Shown: positions 43,641 through 56,030, counted from the stretch's first letter. The stretch is DNA of 64,000 nt from Petaurus breviceps papuanus (GCA_028583685.1 JAMXIF010000002.1:63677311-63741310); one strand, 5' to 3'. A program made the numbers and translations. The notes: generated from the letters alone by a model not told the origin.

Positions 43641-43884
43641 AAAGGGACTTGCTTAAGACCACTAAGGAAGCAAGTAGCAAAGCCAGGAGGTAGAACCAGT
43701 CAGATCCACTAACCATTCTTATACTGTTTTTAAAGTAGCACCAATGATTACTGACATTAATGATTATTTACATTCTACTAGGGATGACCCTGCTTTTGGA
43801 AGAAGTTTTATAAGCAAAGGGAGTTTTTATTGCCTTCTTGCCAACACCAATATGCTCTTTATGTTTTGTTCAGGTATCAAATAA

Positions 43885-44335
43885 TGCCCTAAGCACAAGC
43901 ATGATCAAGTCACTTCCCTCCTCAAGCATTTCAGTGGCTCCCTTTTGACGACAGGATAAATTGCAGATTCTCAGCTTGTCATTTGAAGCCCCTCAGCCCA
44001 CTCCAAATTTACCTCACCCTCCTTGCCTTCACTACCTCTAGGCTTCTATACTCTTTTTATACATATATAACTCCAGATAGCATCCTCTCTGTGAAGATTT
44101 TTCTTCTATTCTTGTCCAATACTATCTATGGATCTGTTGAGCTTGTTATCTATTGGTTTTAGAATTTGTTTGGTAATTATGCATAGCCTCATTACATTTC
44201 TTCTATTGCCATTTTCGATTCCAATTTAAATGTTTTACTTTTCATGTTTGTCTTCTCTCCCTTATTAAATTATACTTTCATTGAGGGGAGGAACCAAGGT
44301 CTTTTGTACATATTCCCACCCCCACATCAGTTTTT
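43885..44335 (+). mobile_element. L2 LINE, 3' part
   Basis: AAGTCACTTCCCTCCTCAAG, CAGTGGCTCCCTTTTGACG, CCTCACCCTCCTTGCCTTCA, and later ACTTTCATTGAGGGGAGGAA follow L2, with about 180 bp between that are hard to align. Confidence 0.65.
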
Positions 44336-44549
44336 CCACGTGGTCGAACACATTGCAGTGTGATTTGATTTTCCAAACACAGGTGGGCAAATGACAATAT
44401 GCATCTAAGGGGAAATAGAGAATGATCATAGAACCTCGAGGTTGAATGAGAACTTTAAGACAATGTATTCCATCTATGAGACAACCCACTATTGTGCTAT
44501 TCTCCCCTTACATAAGTAGGAAGCTAGAGAAGAAAAATAATCAAGAAAA

Positions 44550-44830
44550 TGATAGAATCTTGGAGTTTGAAGGGGCATTAGAGACTATCTATTCCATCAA
44601 CAGAGATTCACTTTAACTAATCCCTTGGGGTTCATGGTATGGAAATCCCCATATCTATAAAACTACCTTGCAGAATTTGGAGTCAGTGAGCCTGGGTTCA
44701 AATCTCAGTTCTGCTGCTGCTATTTGGGTGCTCTTAAAAAAGCCATGCAACTTCTATATATTTCATTTTCCTTGCCTATAAAATGAAGGCATTAGAATAG
44801 ATCTTTGCCCAATGATCCTATAGGCCCTTT
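44550..44830 (+). mobile_element. MIR/THER1-type SINE fragments
   Basis: 44650-44825 has GGAGTCAGTGAGCCTGGG, TTCAAATCTCAGTTCTGCTG, AAAGCCATGCAACTTC, CTTGCCTATAAAATGAAGG and CCAATGATCCTATAGGCCC, a near complete plus-strand CORE-SINE. 44550-44630 looks like a second, reversed scrap. Confidence 0.72.
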
Positions 44831-44832
44831 CA

Positions 44833-45185
44833 TTATTGTTGTTGTTTGTCCTTCCTTCTCAAAGAAGACTGATGACATCAGGTCTGACTTGCAAGTGACT
44901 GGGATTTAGGTGAGGCAGAACTGTGCAGTCATCAACCTCATTCCCTCCAACAGAGTCATCAGAATCCAATGGTAAGACATAATTCAGGGCATCTGGCAAT
45001 GACCACAGATGCAATGGGAGGCCTTGGCCTCTTTAAGCTGAGGTCTTTCCCAGTCTCCATTTGTCTGAGGCAATACCCATTCAATAATTCATGCCAAGTA
45101 AGAATGGAGGCAAAGGATGGCCTAGATTGCCTTCACATAAAAAAATCAATCTGGGAGGGAAAGACCCTTGGTTAACTAAACCATG
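44833..45185 (+). mobile_element. RTE-like marsupial repeat
   Basis: It starts with a (TTG)n run and TTTGTCCTTCCTTCTCAAAG, then GACTTGCAAGTGACTGGGAT, GCAATGGGAGGCCTTGGCC, TTTGTCTGAGGCAATACCC and AAAAAATCAATCTGGGAGGG. I know this order as a common marsupial repeat; the (GTT) terminus suggests RTE-type mobilisation. Another copy is at 17530-17655. Confidence 0.6.
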
Positions 45186-45477
45186 TTAGGGTTGAAGGTA
45201 AATCTGCCTTCCAAATTCTATTCTGTATATAATAAACTATATTATGGCAAAGTTCTAGAGTAACAAGCATCATCATCAATTTGTAATGATGAAGGGTAAC
45301 AACAGAGTCTCCATTTGCTATCTTTTCTTCCTTTGGATATAAAAATTGCATGGCAAGAAAGAATTTTCGCAAATCAACAGGAAAATGAGATAACAGATTC
45401 ATCTCTGAATACCTTTTGGCAAACTTTAAGGTTGGTTCCTTAAATAGGGAAGACTAGGTAATAGTATGTTTTATATT

Positions 45478-45741
45478 AGTTGTTGTTGACGTTTAGTGGT
45501 TTCAGCTGTGTATGACTTTTCATGACCCCATTTGGGTTTTTCTTGGCAAAGACAGTGGAGTCTTGGTCATTTCCTCCTCCAGCTCATTTTAGGGATGAGG
45601 AAACTGAGGCAAAGGGGATTAAGTGACTTGCCCAGGGTCATACTGAGTTAGTAAGCTTCTGAGGCCAGACTTGAACTCAGGAAGATGAGACTTCCTGACT
45701 CCAGACCCAGCACTCTATCCACTGTGCCATCTAGCTGCTCC
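45478..45741 (-). mobile_element. MAR1-like SINE with RTE-type tail
   Basis: Full length, reversed: (TTG) end, TGACCCCATTTGGGTTTTTC, GGATGAGGAAACTGAGGCA, AAGTGACTTGCCCAGGGTC, CACTCTATCCACTGTGCCA. Flanked by the 11-bp duplication TGTTTTATATT (45467-45477 and 45742-45752). Confidence 0.93.
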
Positions 45742-45752
45742 TGTTTTATATT

Positions 45753-46164
45753 GTGCTTGGTTGTCAATTAAAAGAAAAAAATAAGATAAAGACTGTTGAA
45801 CAACAACAGAATTTATAAAAGAGGGAAAACAAATGTTACTTGTTAAAAAGAACAAGAAGAAATGAAAAAAAAATGGTGTAAAATAAAACCAACCTGACAC
45901 AATTTATTATTCTTCACAGTTGTGACTCTTTCTACACATAAGGTAGCCAGATATCAAAGATTCACTTTCATGTTCCAGATGGCCTATTTATTTCCTTTTC
46001 AGATGAAGTTTGTTGTTAAAAACCAATGTAACATCAAGAAAGTTCTGCCACCATCCCACCACTCAGGGGAAAAAAAAAAAAACAAGAGTTTGATTGATGG
46101 GTGGGGAAGAAGGAAGGAAAAGTATATACTTCCGGAACTGAAAGGCCATTAGAAATAATCTATC
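45753..46164. other. Unassigned sequence
   Basis: A-rich, nothing recognised. Confidence 0.3.
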
Positions 46165-46470
46165 CAATGTGACCTTAAATTAGCTAACTTTATGAAAATC
46201 CATGCTACAACACAGGCTTATGCTGACTTGGTCAACTAAAAACTTCAGATCTTTTTCATATGATCTTCTGCCTTTCCATATCTTTCCTGTCTTGAATTTG
46301 TGCAGTTGATGTTTTTGAACCAAGTTATTGTATTTAACATTAGTCCAAATATATTTTGTTCCTTTCAATCCATTTTTCCAGCCTATCAAAATTATTTTTA
46401 AGTCAACCACTACCCTAATATAATCTCTTCCTTGTTGAGGTAGGCATCTCATTCAAACCAAATTAGACTT
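46165..46470 (-). mobile_element. CR1/L3-type LINE fragment
   Basis: The minus strand gives a peptide with QKHQLHKFKTGKIWKGRR and YEKDLKFLVDQVSISLCC, the region just before that in 42760-43640 (family reading 'KNQLHKYKMGRHG', 'CEKDLGVLVD'). The partly kept frame is a LINE remnant, not a host gene. Confidence 0.75.
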
Positions 46471-47585
46471 CCTTATTTTGGGGATGATTTTATTTTTCTT
46501 CTTGAAATTGTTTGGAATTCTCAACAAGAAGAGCCTGTTGGCTCTTTTTATATAGTAGGGATTTTTCCCCTTCTGAATTGAAAAGGACTAAATCATTATG
46601 TAAGAATCTCAAAATAGGATTTTTTTTTTGTACTTTGAAAAACAAATTCTGTGCTGATTATTTCTTAATATTTGACAACCTTTTCCCCCAGTATTTTGAC
46701 AATTATGTTTATTTTATGTTGTTGTTTTGAAGATAGTTGGGATCATTAGCTTTCTATTGCAAGGGTTTTCCAAGCAATAATGATTAATATTTTTTTGCTT
46801 TAGGTAGCTTAAAAACATTTTGTTCTCCTGGCTTTCCTGACCATCCAATTCATAGCAGTGTCACAGTTGAAATGATGTTGTTGTTATTTTTTCCAGTATT
46901 CTCATTTTGACCATACTGAAGGAAAAGATTGGTGGGGTGCCTGTCACCCTGTGGGTATGCCATTATTTAAAAGTAATTTTCTTTTTCTTTTCTGTAGAAA
47001 TGGAAATAAAATCTAGGGTCCTATTTGTCTCTTAGAACTGACTTCCAAACATCAGTACTCACAAAATAAATGTTACCTTCATAGAAAGTTTTCTCAGGTC
47101 TCAAAATCCCCTGAAACACTCCATTTGCCTAAAAGACCCACTTAGTCTAGTAAAAAGCTGCCTTCTGATCTAAGAATAATGAAGCTAATAATTTATACCT
47201 AGACATAGATGTTAGACCTCACCTACAGGGTACAAGAAGCTCCTGATCTGTAGAGGATCTATTTATATTGAAACTGAGAGGTAACAGTATGGTGCTGTAG
47301 AAAGCACTGTGGTTGAGTGCTCATTAGAATATGCTGATGTCATTTTACAGGGGGGAATAGATGGGAAGGCAGTATTACTTATCTAGTTTTGTGGCCTGGG
47401 TAGTCTGCAACTAAGATCAACCCCAGGCTATTCAATGGATTTTCCAACATGGAAATAAATGAATTTGACCTAGGTGTCATCTTTGTCAGTGTCTCCTCCT
47501 TTTCTAAATTCTCTCCTCCTCAAATATCATCAAGTTTCCCAACCCCTCAACTCTACTTACTTTGGACCTCTTTGACTTCTCTCCC
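46471..47585. other. Unassigned, mostly single-copy DNA
   Basis: Nothing recognised apart from a possible CORE-SINE head near 47290-47320 (GTATGGTGCTGTAGAAAGC). Confidence 0.3.
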
Positions 47586-47589
47586 TTCT

Positions 47590-47730
47590 CTCCTTGTTTT
47601 CCTTTTGTGTGCTGCTTTACCCCTTACATTACAAGTTCCTGGAGGGGAGGGACTATCTTTTTCATACATATATCCCCTGAGCTTAGCACTGCCTGATACG
47701 TGATTAATACATGTTTATTAATTTTTGACC
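47590..47730 (+). mobile_element. L2 LINE 3' end
   Basis: ACAAGTTCCTGGAGGGGAGG, CCTGAGCTTAGCACTGCC and TTAATACATGTTTATTAATT. Confidence 0.75.
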
Positions 47731-48674
47731 CCTTCTAGTTCGTACCGGTCTAACTGATAAAGAGGGCATTCGAACTTTGGTACAGTCCAGCATTTCACAC
47801 TAATGCTTATTTCAGGGAAGGGTGGGTGGACTCTTATTTTTGACTTTTACAATCCTTCTTTCTTTTGCTTTTAACCACTCCATCCTGTCCTGCCCATTAC
47901 CCATTGTTGTTGATGAGTACACTCAGCGTAGGAAGAAGGAATGTAATTGGGGAGGGAACATGAAAAAAAAATTGATTACAAAGAGACTATTTTTAACTTG
48001 TCCTTAATAGCACTCATCTACTTCATGATGACTCATGTGCCATCCCTTCATTCCAGTCTTGAAAATTCACTTTTTACTCTATAACCATCTCTGTTATTGT
48101 TGTTCTCTTGCTTGTTTCTCAAGTGCAATATACTTGATTATAACAATGAGAATTTCCTTGAAGAGTTCTGAAGCATCTTTCCATCTCTGTCGCCATCCTC
48201 TCCATGCACACATCCTGCTCTCTCTAAATATTTTGTAAATAAGTGGATTGATCCACTCCATATAACTCTAATGATTTATGTTGTGGAGTAAATCTAAAAC
48301 CAATAAAAATGGAGATCACAAACATGAGTCTATTTAAAGCAAACTGATTATTTTTTAACAGTTTCCTCTTACTCTTCACACCCAGTTATGCTGTTCAGTC
48401 ATAATCAAAAACTTCAGTGTTGTGGAAAAAACAAGCCCTCCTAGTTTACTGTCATGTTCACACTTCTCCTTGCCTCCTCTCATACCCGATCTCCCCCCAC
48501 CCCATCCCCACTCTATTGCAATGACAGATGACAGGGAATTTTTAGCACAGAAGGAAAAGAAAAAGAAAGGGGAAAGCAACTGTATTCCCATTTCCTTCTC
48601 ACCACGCTTCAGTTCCTGTGGAGACTCTGCCCTGGGAAATCCCCAGTCTGTGAATAGGAACCCCTCCTCCCTCC
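47731..48674. other. Unassigned, mostly single-copy DNA
   Basis: No gene supported. A 184-codon minus-strand frame (48376-48930) is the longest gap-free frame in the window but runs through an L2 end and a Phe run, with no domain; rejected as coding. Confidence 0.35.
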
Positions 48675-48772
48675 TCAGCTTGAGTTTAAGCTCTTTGATG
48701 AAAGGGTTGCATCTTCCATCTGCTTCAGCATATAGCAGGCACTCAATAAATGTTTGTTGAATGAATGTTGAA
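48675..48772 (+). mobile_element. L2 LINE 3' end
   Basis: TTTAAGCTCTTTGATGAAAG, then ATAGCAGGCACTCAATAAAT and GTTTGTTGAATGAATG. Confidence 0.8.
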
Positions 48773-48981
48773 TAACAGGGTGACCTTAGGCAAAATTCTG
48801 AATTAGCTTTACATACTTTGCTTGATTTTTCATCAGGCTCCCTAAGAGATGTCTTCAAGCTGTCACTTTGGTTGACTGAACTACACATTCTGTCACCTTT
48901 GAGCAGTGACATGTATTCCAGATTTCTCACCCTTCACCTCCAACAAAGTCAATTGTTCTATGTTCTGTACCCTTAGTTTAT

Positions 48982-49206
48982 AGGGCAGCTAGGTGATGCA
49001 GCAAATAGAGCACCTGGTCTGGAGTCAGGAAAACCTGAGTTCAAATCCAGTCTCAGTTATGTAACCCTGGGTAAGTCAGTTTCTTCATAAGTAAAATAAG
49101 CTGGAGAAGAAAATGGTGAATTACTCCAGTGTCTTTGCCCCCCCCCCAAAAAAAAGGGAGGGTCACAAAGTGTCAGATGTGAATAAAAACAACTAAACAA
49201 AAACAA
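48982..49206 (+). mobile_element. MAR1-like SINE
   Basis: AGGGCAGCTAGGTGATGCAG, GGAGTCAGGAAAACCTGAG, TTCAAATCCAGTCTCAG, CTCCAGTGTCTTTGCC and an AACAACTAAACAAAA end. A C-run and an A-run sit in the 3' part. Confidence 0.88.
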
Positions 49207-49954
49207 AAGTGCATGGAATGTTCTAAATCACTGGTTACCAATTTCTTTAAAAAAGAGATGAGGACCCTTTCTGAGATTGGAAAATTTTATGAATCCCTAA
49301 GTTATAGTAGAGTATCCATTAGATGAAGATACATGATGACAAAAATCTACTATTAATTTAGGGGGTCTCTCTAAGATCATTTTTTACAAAATGTAGAGAT
49401 CAGAAGTGGTGACGGGAATTTCTGCACCAGAATTCTCCACAAATAATAAAACTTCAGCTCTAAAATCAAATGTGTCAGTAAGAAAGAAAAAGGAAGGAGG
49501 AAAATTGAAGGAGGGAGAAGGAAATGGAAGAAAGAAGGGGAGAGAAAGAGAGAGGGCAAGGTTATGTATGGAGTCACACTATGTTTACTTAAACAGTTAT
49601 TTTAATGTAATGACTAATTCATGTGTGAACTTGAGGACCCTTTGCAATAACCTTGAGTCTTTCAGGGGAGCCATAGCCCAGAGGTTAGAAACTATTGCTA
49701 CAAGATAATAGGATGATGGATATGAATGGGTCAGTATGCTATACATCTGCATTTTAACAGCTGATTTCCAGAAATAATGCCTTATCCAAAGGAATGACAT
49801 TACCAGCAGGAATTTCTAGAAAGACTTCAGGTCAATAAAGAAAGTATTTGGAACCAGGTGGGGTATTTTGGTAACTCTCAAATCATGTCCTGTATATAGC
49901 AATCATTTTTACCTATGATGGATGGGTTTGTTTTGACTTCAAGGAGGTAGTTTG
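49207..49954. other. Unassigned sequence
   Basis: A purine-rich (GGAA/GAGA) stretch at 49480-49560; otherwise nothing recognised. Confidence 0.3.
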
Positions 49955-50145
49955 GGGTATAGTGCCAAGAACATTGCAGTGGGAGTGAAACCTAAGTTGT
50001 AGTCCCAGCCCTACTAATAATTCACTGTGTGAATGTAGGCAGTTCACTTCCTTTCCATTGGCCTCAGTTTCCTTACTGTGAAAGGAAATTGTTATACAAA
50101 ATGACCTCTAAATGTTCTTCCTGGCACTAATATTCTATTGTCAAA
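49955..50145 (+). mobile_element. MIR/THER1-type SINE
   Basis: GTATAGTGCCAAGAACATTG, GTAGTCCCAGCCCTACTAAT, CTCAGTTTCCTTACTGTGAA and AATGACCTCTAAATGTTCTT: near full-length plus-strand copy. Confidence 0.75.
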
Positions 50146-51929
50146 AAGTTTTTCTCTTGGTTCTTCTGAATCCTGTATTTCTTTTCAAAATTAGGAAGTG
50201 TTTTGATTCCTAAAATTGGGAAGATATCGCCTGAATGACTGCACGACTTGATTTATAGGAAACCATCTAGCTGAAAGTTCACTTACTGAGGAGCCTAGGT
50301 TTCCAAACCTATTTCCAGGACTTCTCTCTCCCCCACCATCTAGCACAATAAGAAATGTTCTTGAAAGCATGAGTGAATGAAATTCATTCTTTCTTAATCT
50401 CCATTTTCCCATCCATAAAATGGGGATAATTATGCCCCAAAGCTTCTTCAAATGGGTTTATAAGAAAATTAATAACTCTTTAACCATAGGGATAAATAAT
50501 TACCTTACATAAAGCCACAAAGAAATCTCTTCAAAGTCAGTGTGAAAACATGAAAGCTGAATAGCTGCCCCATACATAGGAACAGTACAAGCTTCTATCA
50601 GGCTGAATGCTTATTTATATTCTGTCCAGATAGTCTAGGGATCCTTCTGCCTAGTGGAAGAGAAATAGTAATAAACACAACCATTTTATTAAGTTTATCA
50701 AGGGCTGGAATATATTGTCTGGTGTCCAGAATTTTTCTTAATCTCTCCCAGTACATTTTGTAGCAGCTGTTTTTCCCTAACATGTTTGGGTTCATTCTTA
50801 TAATACAATTTTAATCCAATTATGAGCTCAGATTTGAGTACTAACTGTTGATGTAGTCTTGTTAACATTATTATATTGGCTGGTATCCACAGAAGCCAAG
50901 ACAATGGATACCTCAGTTAGATGCTAGTCATTGGACATCACCTGCAACAAATATTATGTGAACTTTTCCTCAATAATAATAAATTATCCATTATATATGG
51001 TCAACATTATAGTTCTATTCTTAGGACTTGTACTTCAACTTATTTCCCTAGAGGTTAAGGTTCTTAAGTCCTAAGGTTGATCAGGCCCCAGACCCCAGAA
51101 AGAATGGTTCAGAGACAGTGTGAACAGCCTATCCTTACAAGTCTAACTCATGACATTGGCCTGAATACCATATTTCAACCAAGGTGACCAGTCACAAACA
51201 TTGTTCAATATAGCCAATAAGACTCTGCTAAAAAGGATTTTGCCAAAATACAGGCCAACGTTAACAAACACTCTGAAGCTGCTTCCCCAACTTTCACAAC
51301 TATTGGTGGACTGGGTTCTCAGAAGGTTTCGACTTCTTTCTCAAGATTCGCAGAGTAACCCTGAGGGTCAGCATTTCTAGCACTGATCTGAATGAGCTCT
51401 TATGCATGTGCTTCTTGTTAACATTCAGCCAATCGACTTAATTGACTTTTAGCAAAACCATTTCTAAAGAGATGAGGTAAGACCAATTGGTGCAAGTCTA
51501 ACGTAATCTTTCCCACAAATACACACTGACTGCATGGGGAAAGTGAACACAAAACTTAAAGTACAAATGTGCACAACCTATAAATGTGCAGATACCATAT
51601 GTTAAAAGGTATTCTCCCATCTCCTTGCACTGGGAGTCAGGTCCACTCTCCCACAAATACAAGAAGAGTCTAATGGGTTTATACTTAAAGTGCAAAGGCA
51701 GTGATGCATAGATGTAGAGAGCACATGTAAAAATGGCAGCTCATGATCCTTGGTTAATGAAAGTCCTTTAATCTCTTCTTGCCACCTTCTTTAAATTCTC
51801 CTTAGCTGTCACTTTGCCTTGTGGGAAGAATTCGTGTATTTGTAGTGTCTTTTGCTACTATTTCTCTCTCCTATTGGTCTAGTCTCTCCAATGACCTAGT
51901 CAATTGTTGGGGGCCAGGGAAGGGAGAGA
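50146..51929. other. Unassigned DNA with imperfect direct repeats
   Basis: No family recognised. Two similar stretches, TCCCACAAATACA at 51513-51525 and 51649-51661, are each followed by ACTTAAAGTRCAAA (51556 and 51685), giving an imperfect direct repeat of about 60 bp, 130 bp apart. The two 65-68 codon minus-strand frames at 50598-50904 show no domain I know. The segment might be an old unclassified repeat. Confidence 0.35.
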
Positions 51930-52020
51930 GAGGGGATAAGAGAGATAGAGACAGAGAGACACACAGAGAGAGGGGGGGGGGAAGAAAGAAAGAAACAGAG
52001 ATTAAAAGAGAGAGAGAGAA
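51930..52020. repeat. (GA)n-rich purine tract
   Basis: About 90 bp of GAGA/GGGG/GAAA sequence, e.g. AGAGAGAGAGAGAAAC at its end. Frames through it give Arg/Glu repeats only. Confidence 0.9.
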
Positions 52021-52551
52021 ACTACCCATTGTCAACTTCTCAATTGATAGGATTCCCCCCCCAAAAAAACAAAAACTTGTTTCAGGGGTTTGGCTCCTCT
52101 GAACTGAAATTCTTCCACTATTAAACTAGTCTGACAATTGACCAACTCATCATTGGATCAATTGTTTTTTTTTAATATGTTACACCCAGTAGCATGTCCA
52201 ATTCATTCAATGTTGTGCTATCTGCCTTCATCCAATGCTCAAATTGATGGCTCATTCAAGTCTAGTTTATGCTTTTGATTTATTGAATCAGATTGTCTAG
52301 CCTTATGTGATTATTCAGAATTGGGATGATACGCAATTATACACACACAAACTCATACATAGTACATACATGTGTATACATATACAATTATATTTTGGCA
52401 CATTTTCGTGGGGAAATTGCTGCTTCAGGTGAAGTTTCAACCAAATTACCTCTGAGATCTTCCTTAGTTAGTTTATTGTTCCATGTATCAAATTCATAAT
52501 AAAATCTTACATTTGTATAGCACCTAAGAGTGTCTAAAGTAACGTAACACA

Positions 52552-52553
<2 letters not shown>
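52021..52553. other. Unassigned sequence
   Basis: Nothing recognised, except a short CACA/CATA-rich run near 52338-52390. Confidence 0.3.

Positions 52554-52629
<76 letters not shown>
52554..52629. repeat. (CT)n(TA)n compound microsatellite
   Basis: About 18 CT units pass directly into about 20 TA units. Confidence 0.97.
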
Positions 52630-52631
<2 letters not shown>

Positions 52632-52794
52632 ATATGCATGTACACATATATTCAGTGTTGCACATATGTACACATATCTACATATATATGCACATTTGTG
52701 TATTTATGTGTGCATATGCATGTATATGTACCACAACTCTCATGAAATATGGCTATCTTCTTATCTATTGTTGTTGATGTCTATCTCTGGTATT

Positions 52795-52985
52795 AAGATC
52801 ATAGATTTATCACTAGAAGGGTGTTAGAGGCCATTAAGTCTAACATTCTATTTTACAGATGAAGAAGTTGTGGTTCAGAGAGGGTGACTAACTTCCTACT
52901 AATCACATCAATAGCAAGTGGCGGGGCTAGGAATCCCATCCAGGTACTTTGCCTCCAAATCTGGCACTCTTTCCACTGAGCTATT
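52795..52985 (-). mobile_element. MIR/THER1-type SINE
   Basis: ATCATAGATTTATCACTAGA, CTATTTTACAGATGAAGAAG, GTTCAGAGAGGGTGACTAAC and CACTCTTTCCACTGAGC: a long reversed CORE-SINE. Confidence 0.75.
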
Positions 52986-53049
52986 ATTGAAACTGTCATG
53001 ACTGGACAATCATCCCAGCTAGAACTGACACAACAAATACTCCAAATAA

Positions 53050-53190
53050 TATGCCTTACTGTTTGCATATATTATATAGCACTATACTTTGGGGGACTCA
53101 TTTCCCTTTGTCTCTCCCTAATGACTAGAGTACTGCCTTGCACAGAGTATATGCATAACGAGATTAAATGGTTTGAATTGAAATAACTAA
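53050..53190 (+). mobile_element. Possible L2 3' end
   Basis: CTGCCTTGCACAGAGTATAT, then AACGAGATTAAATGGTTTG resembles a decayed L2 terminus. Confidence 0.4.
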
Positions 53191-53507
53191 ACTGATCTGT
53201 TCCAAATGTTGTAAAGGAGCATGTCCTCATTGCAGACTCCATTCTCTTTTTGGAAACTATAGCTCCTAAAGGCAATATATTCTGAAGGGCACTATGGTCT
53301 CTATTGTAAAAGATGAGATACAGGTTGAGGTAGTCAGATGGTTAGCAGGGGTAAAGAAGATATTATCTATTCTCTAGTGATGGTCTGTTTCCCTTGCTGA
53401 GAAAAAGCAACCATGACCTCTATATATAATACCTAGTTTCTACAATATAGGTGAGCCAGTAGTCCCTTGGGTGTATGGACTGACATTTACAAAACCTTTT
53501 TATTTCT

Positions 53508-53740
53508 AGCACCATAATAGAAAGAGCCCTACTGCTGGAGTCAGACTATTTAGGTTCAAATCAGACCTCTGTTGCTCAGAAATTGTGTATCCTTGGACAA
53601 GTCATTTGATCTCCCTGGATCTCAGCTTTCTCATCTGTGAAATGAAGAATCTGGACTAGAAAACAAATAAGATCCTTTCCAATTCTACATTGCTCATAAT
53701 TGGCACTTAATAAATGGTTTAATTTAGTTGAACTTAAATT
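53508..53740 (+). mobile_element. MIR/THER1-type SINE followed by L2-like end
   Basis: AGAGCCCTACTGCTGGAGTC, GTTCAAATCAGACCTCTG, GGACAAGTCATTTGATCTCC, TCATCTGTGAAATGAAG, then at 53700 GGCACTTAATAAATGGTTT. Confidence 0.78.
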
Positions 53741-54749
53741 TCATTCAAATCCTTCTCCCTCCTGAAGTTTACAATTGTTTTAGATTAGAGGAGAATGATT
53801 TTTTTCCCAATTGATCTACTTCTGATCCATGGGACTTATTGTTCAGCTAGTTTCATCAATTCAGAATATCTGACTAAAACACAGAAATACTTCACTTGTC
53901 TATGAACTGTCATTTTATTTTTTTAATTATACAACTTGAAAATAACTGCATTCTACACTTATTCACTTCTACCTCCTACTCAATGTGCTGTCTCAGCGGT
54001 CTTGGTCTGGTGGGTGACTGACTTCTATCAGCCAAAACACTCTGAGCAGTTATAGCTCGTTGGTTTTGGGTGCTCTTTAAATTCCCTGTGGTTCCAGACC
54101 ATCAGTGAGTGCTGCTTGCCTCACTTTATTATTTTTATGGTATTATTATTATTCATAGCCCCTTCCTGTCCAAACCTCTGCCAATGTCAATCTACCCTGA
54201 TCTACAGCCTCAAAGAGAGACCAGCATTGTCCTATATATTAGTTATTAATTGGCAGCAAGTCTTTGGGAAATTAATAGTACAGCAGTATACACAGCTAGA
54301 TATCTACTCTACCACAACAGGGGTTGGGACTGACTAACCTATAACATACAGAACTCACAGCAAGTCAGATGAGCAGCCTCAACTATCCATTTCAGATACC
54401 TAAGCAGCTGCTCTACATTTCCTTTTACATTTTTTAATGCTGTGTTCACCTCCAGCCCCTTTTATTGCTCCTTTCTCCTTGTCTTAAAAATCAGCTTGTC
54501 AATATCATATTCATTCATTAATTATCTAAGATCTTGCATCACAAATTAAAATGTATGACCCATAATTTTCTCTTTCCTGTGACCTTGAAGCATATTTCCT
54601 TTTCAGAGGCCTTCTTTCAAATGGTCAAATGGATGGCTGGTATTTTACCTCTAACCAGCTGGGGCTATATTTCCCAAATGCCTTTGTAAAAGAGACTTCA
54701 TGAAATGGAGTTCCAGTTGATAGTCATCTTGTCTTGGGGAATTAGAATG
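53741..54749. other. Unassigned, mostly single-copy DNA
   Basis: Nothing recognised; a 73-codon frame at 54116-54337 looks like a hydrophobic start but has no family resemblance. Confidence 0.3.
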
Positions 54750-54880
54750 TGTGTGGCACAGTAGATAAAAAATGGGCTTCAAAGCCTCAAATTGATGGGT
54801 TCCAGTACTGCCTCTGATACATATCGGATTGTGACCTTTGGCAAATCATGCAATATCTCAATACTCTGGACATATAACAG
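54750..54880 (+). mobile_element. CORE-SINE fragment
   Basis: GTGTGGCACAGTAGATAAAA, GGTTCCAGTACTGCCTCTGA and GACCTTTGGCAAATCATGC. Confidence 0.55.
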
Positions 54881-55781
54881 AGAATATGCCTATCTACATT
54901 GACAGAGGGCATTTCCTCTCCTAGGAGGTTCTCACTACCAAGGAAATCACTCTTACAGAACCTATTTCTCATAAGTTACAGTATTCTATGTTATTAGAAG
55001 TGGTCAAACAAAAAGTAGATTACTATCTCTCAAGAATTTTAGAGAGGATATTCCTGAATATGCTGTGAGGTTAGACTAGATATCTCTAGGCTCTCTTCCA
55101 ACTCTAAACTTCTATAGGTGTCTGGTAGCATAACAGGATGGCACCAACAGTCCTCCCTGGCTTTACCTCCCAAAATATGGTCAAATAAACATTATTTTAT
55201 TTCCCTTTGATTTTACCTGTAACTTTCATTCTATCCCCTGTCTCCTGCACAAAAGTAATAGTTACTCCTGCCAGGACCATATAACAGAATCATACAAACT
55301 TGGAGCTGGAAGCAATCCTAAGGTTTTCTCAGACAACCTCCCATTTAGTTTAGGAACATGTACTACTACCTTTAATAGAAGAATGTACAGCCTTCATTTG
55401 AACATTTGAAATAACAGAAAGCCTACTGTCAGATAAGGGAGTCCAGGACATCCTGGTGTTTCTATCAAAACATTCATATCTCTTCAACCCTTTATCCCCC
55501 ACATCCCAAATACAGTTGTAGGTACAGTGCCCTTTGCCTATTCATCTGTTTTGATATATCTTGTTCAAGGTAACAGGAGTGTAGTTTTATGGAACACTAA
55601 AAGGCTTCTCATCATTTCCCATCTCTTCCTAAACAACCAGACCATTTATTTATCACTAATTTTTTGGCCTTTTGAGTTTGTCATTTTTAGTCCAATGCTA
55701 TCCAGTCTTTAAGTCTTTCGGTTCTTCTACAATCCCTTCTCTTTGCTGTATAAACAACCAAAGTTTTATAATGGAATAATT
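54881..55781. other. Unassigned sequence with a short CORE-SINE trace
   Basis: 55280-55340 (AGAATCATACAAACTTGGAG) looks like the edge of a reversed THER1-type SINE; the rest is not recognised. Confidence 0.3.
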
Positions 55782-56030
55782 TATTGTTGTTCCAGTCATA
55801 TCCAACCCTTTGTGACCCTATTTGGGGTTTTCTTGGCAAAGATACTGGAGTGGTTTGCCATTTCTTTTTGCCACTCATTTTATACATGAGGGAACTAAGG
55901 CAAGCAGGATTATGTAACTTGCCCAGGGTCACACAGCTAGTAAGTCTCTGAGTCCAGATTTGAACTCCAGAAGATGAGTCTTCCTGACTCTTGGCCTGGC
56001 CTCTATCCATTAAGCCACCTAGTTTCCCTA
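55782..56030 (-). mobile_element. MAR1-like SINE with RTE-type tail
   Basis: Full-length reversed copy: TTGTGACCCTATTTGGGG, TTTTCTTGGCAAAGATACTG, GGTTTGCCATTTC, CTTGCCCAGGGTCACACAGC, CTCTATCCATTAAGCCACCT. Confidence 0.9.

Noticed and set aside
46180-46452. 90-codon minus-strand frame with partly kept protein-like sequence
   Set aside because: The peptide is CR1/L3 LINE sequence, not a host gene.
48376-48930. 184-codon minus-strand open frame, the longest outside the gap
   Set aside because: It crosses an L2 3' end, contains low-complexity Phe and Gly runs, matches no domain, and overlaps another long frame on the other strand.
54116-54337. 73-codon frame with a signal-peptide-like start (MPHFIIFMVLLLFIAPSC)
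   Set aside because: The hydrophobic start comes from a TTATT-rich stretch; no family resemblance or nearby exon-like frames.
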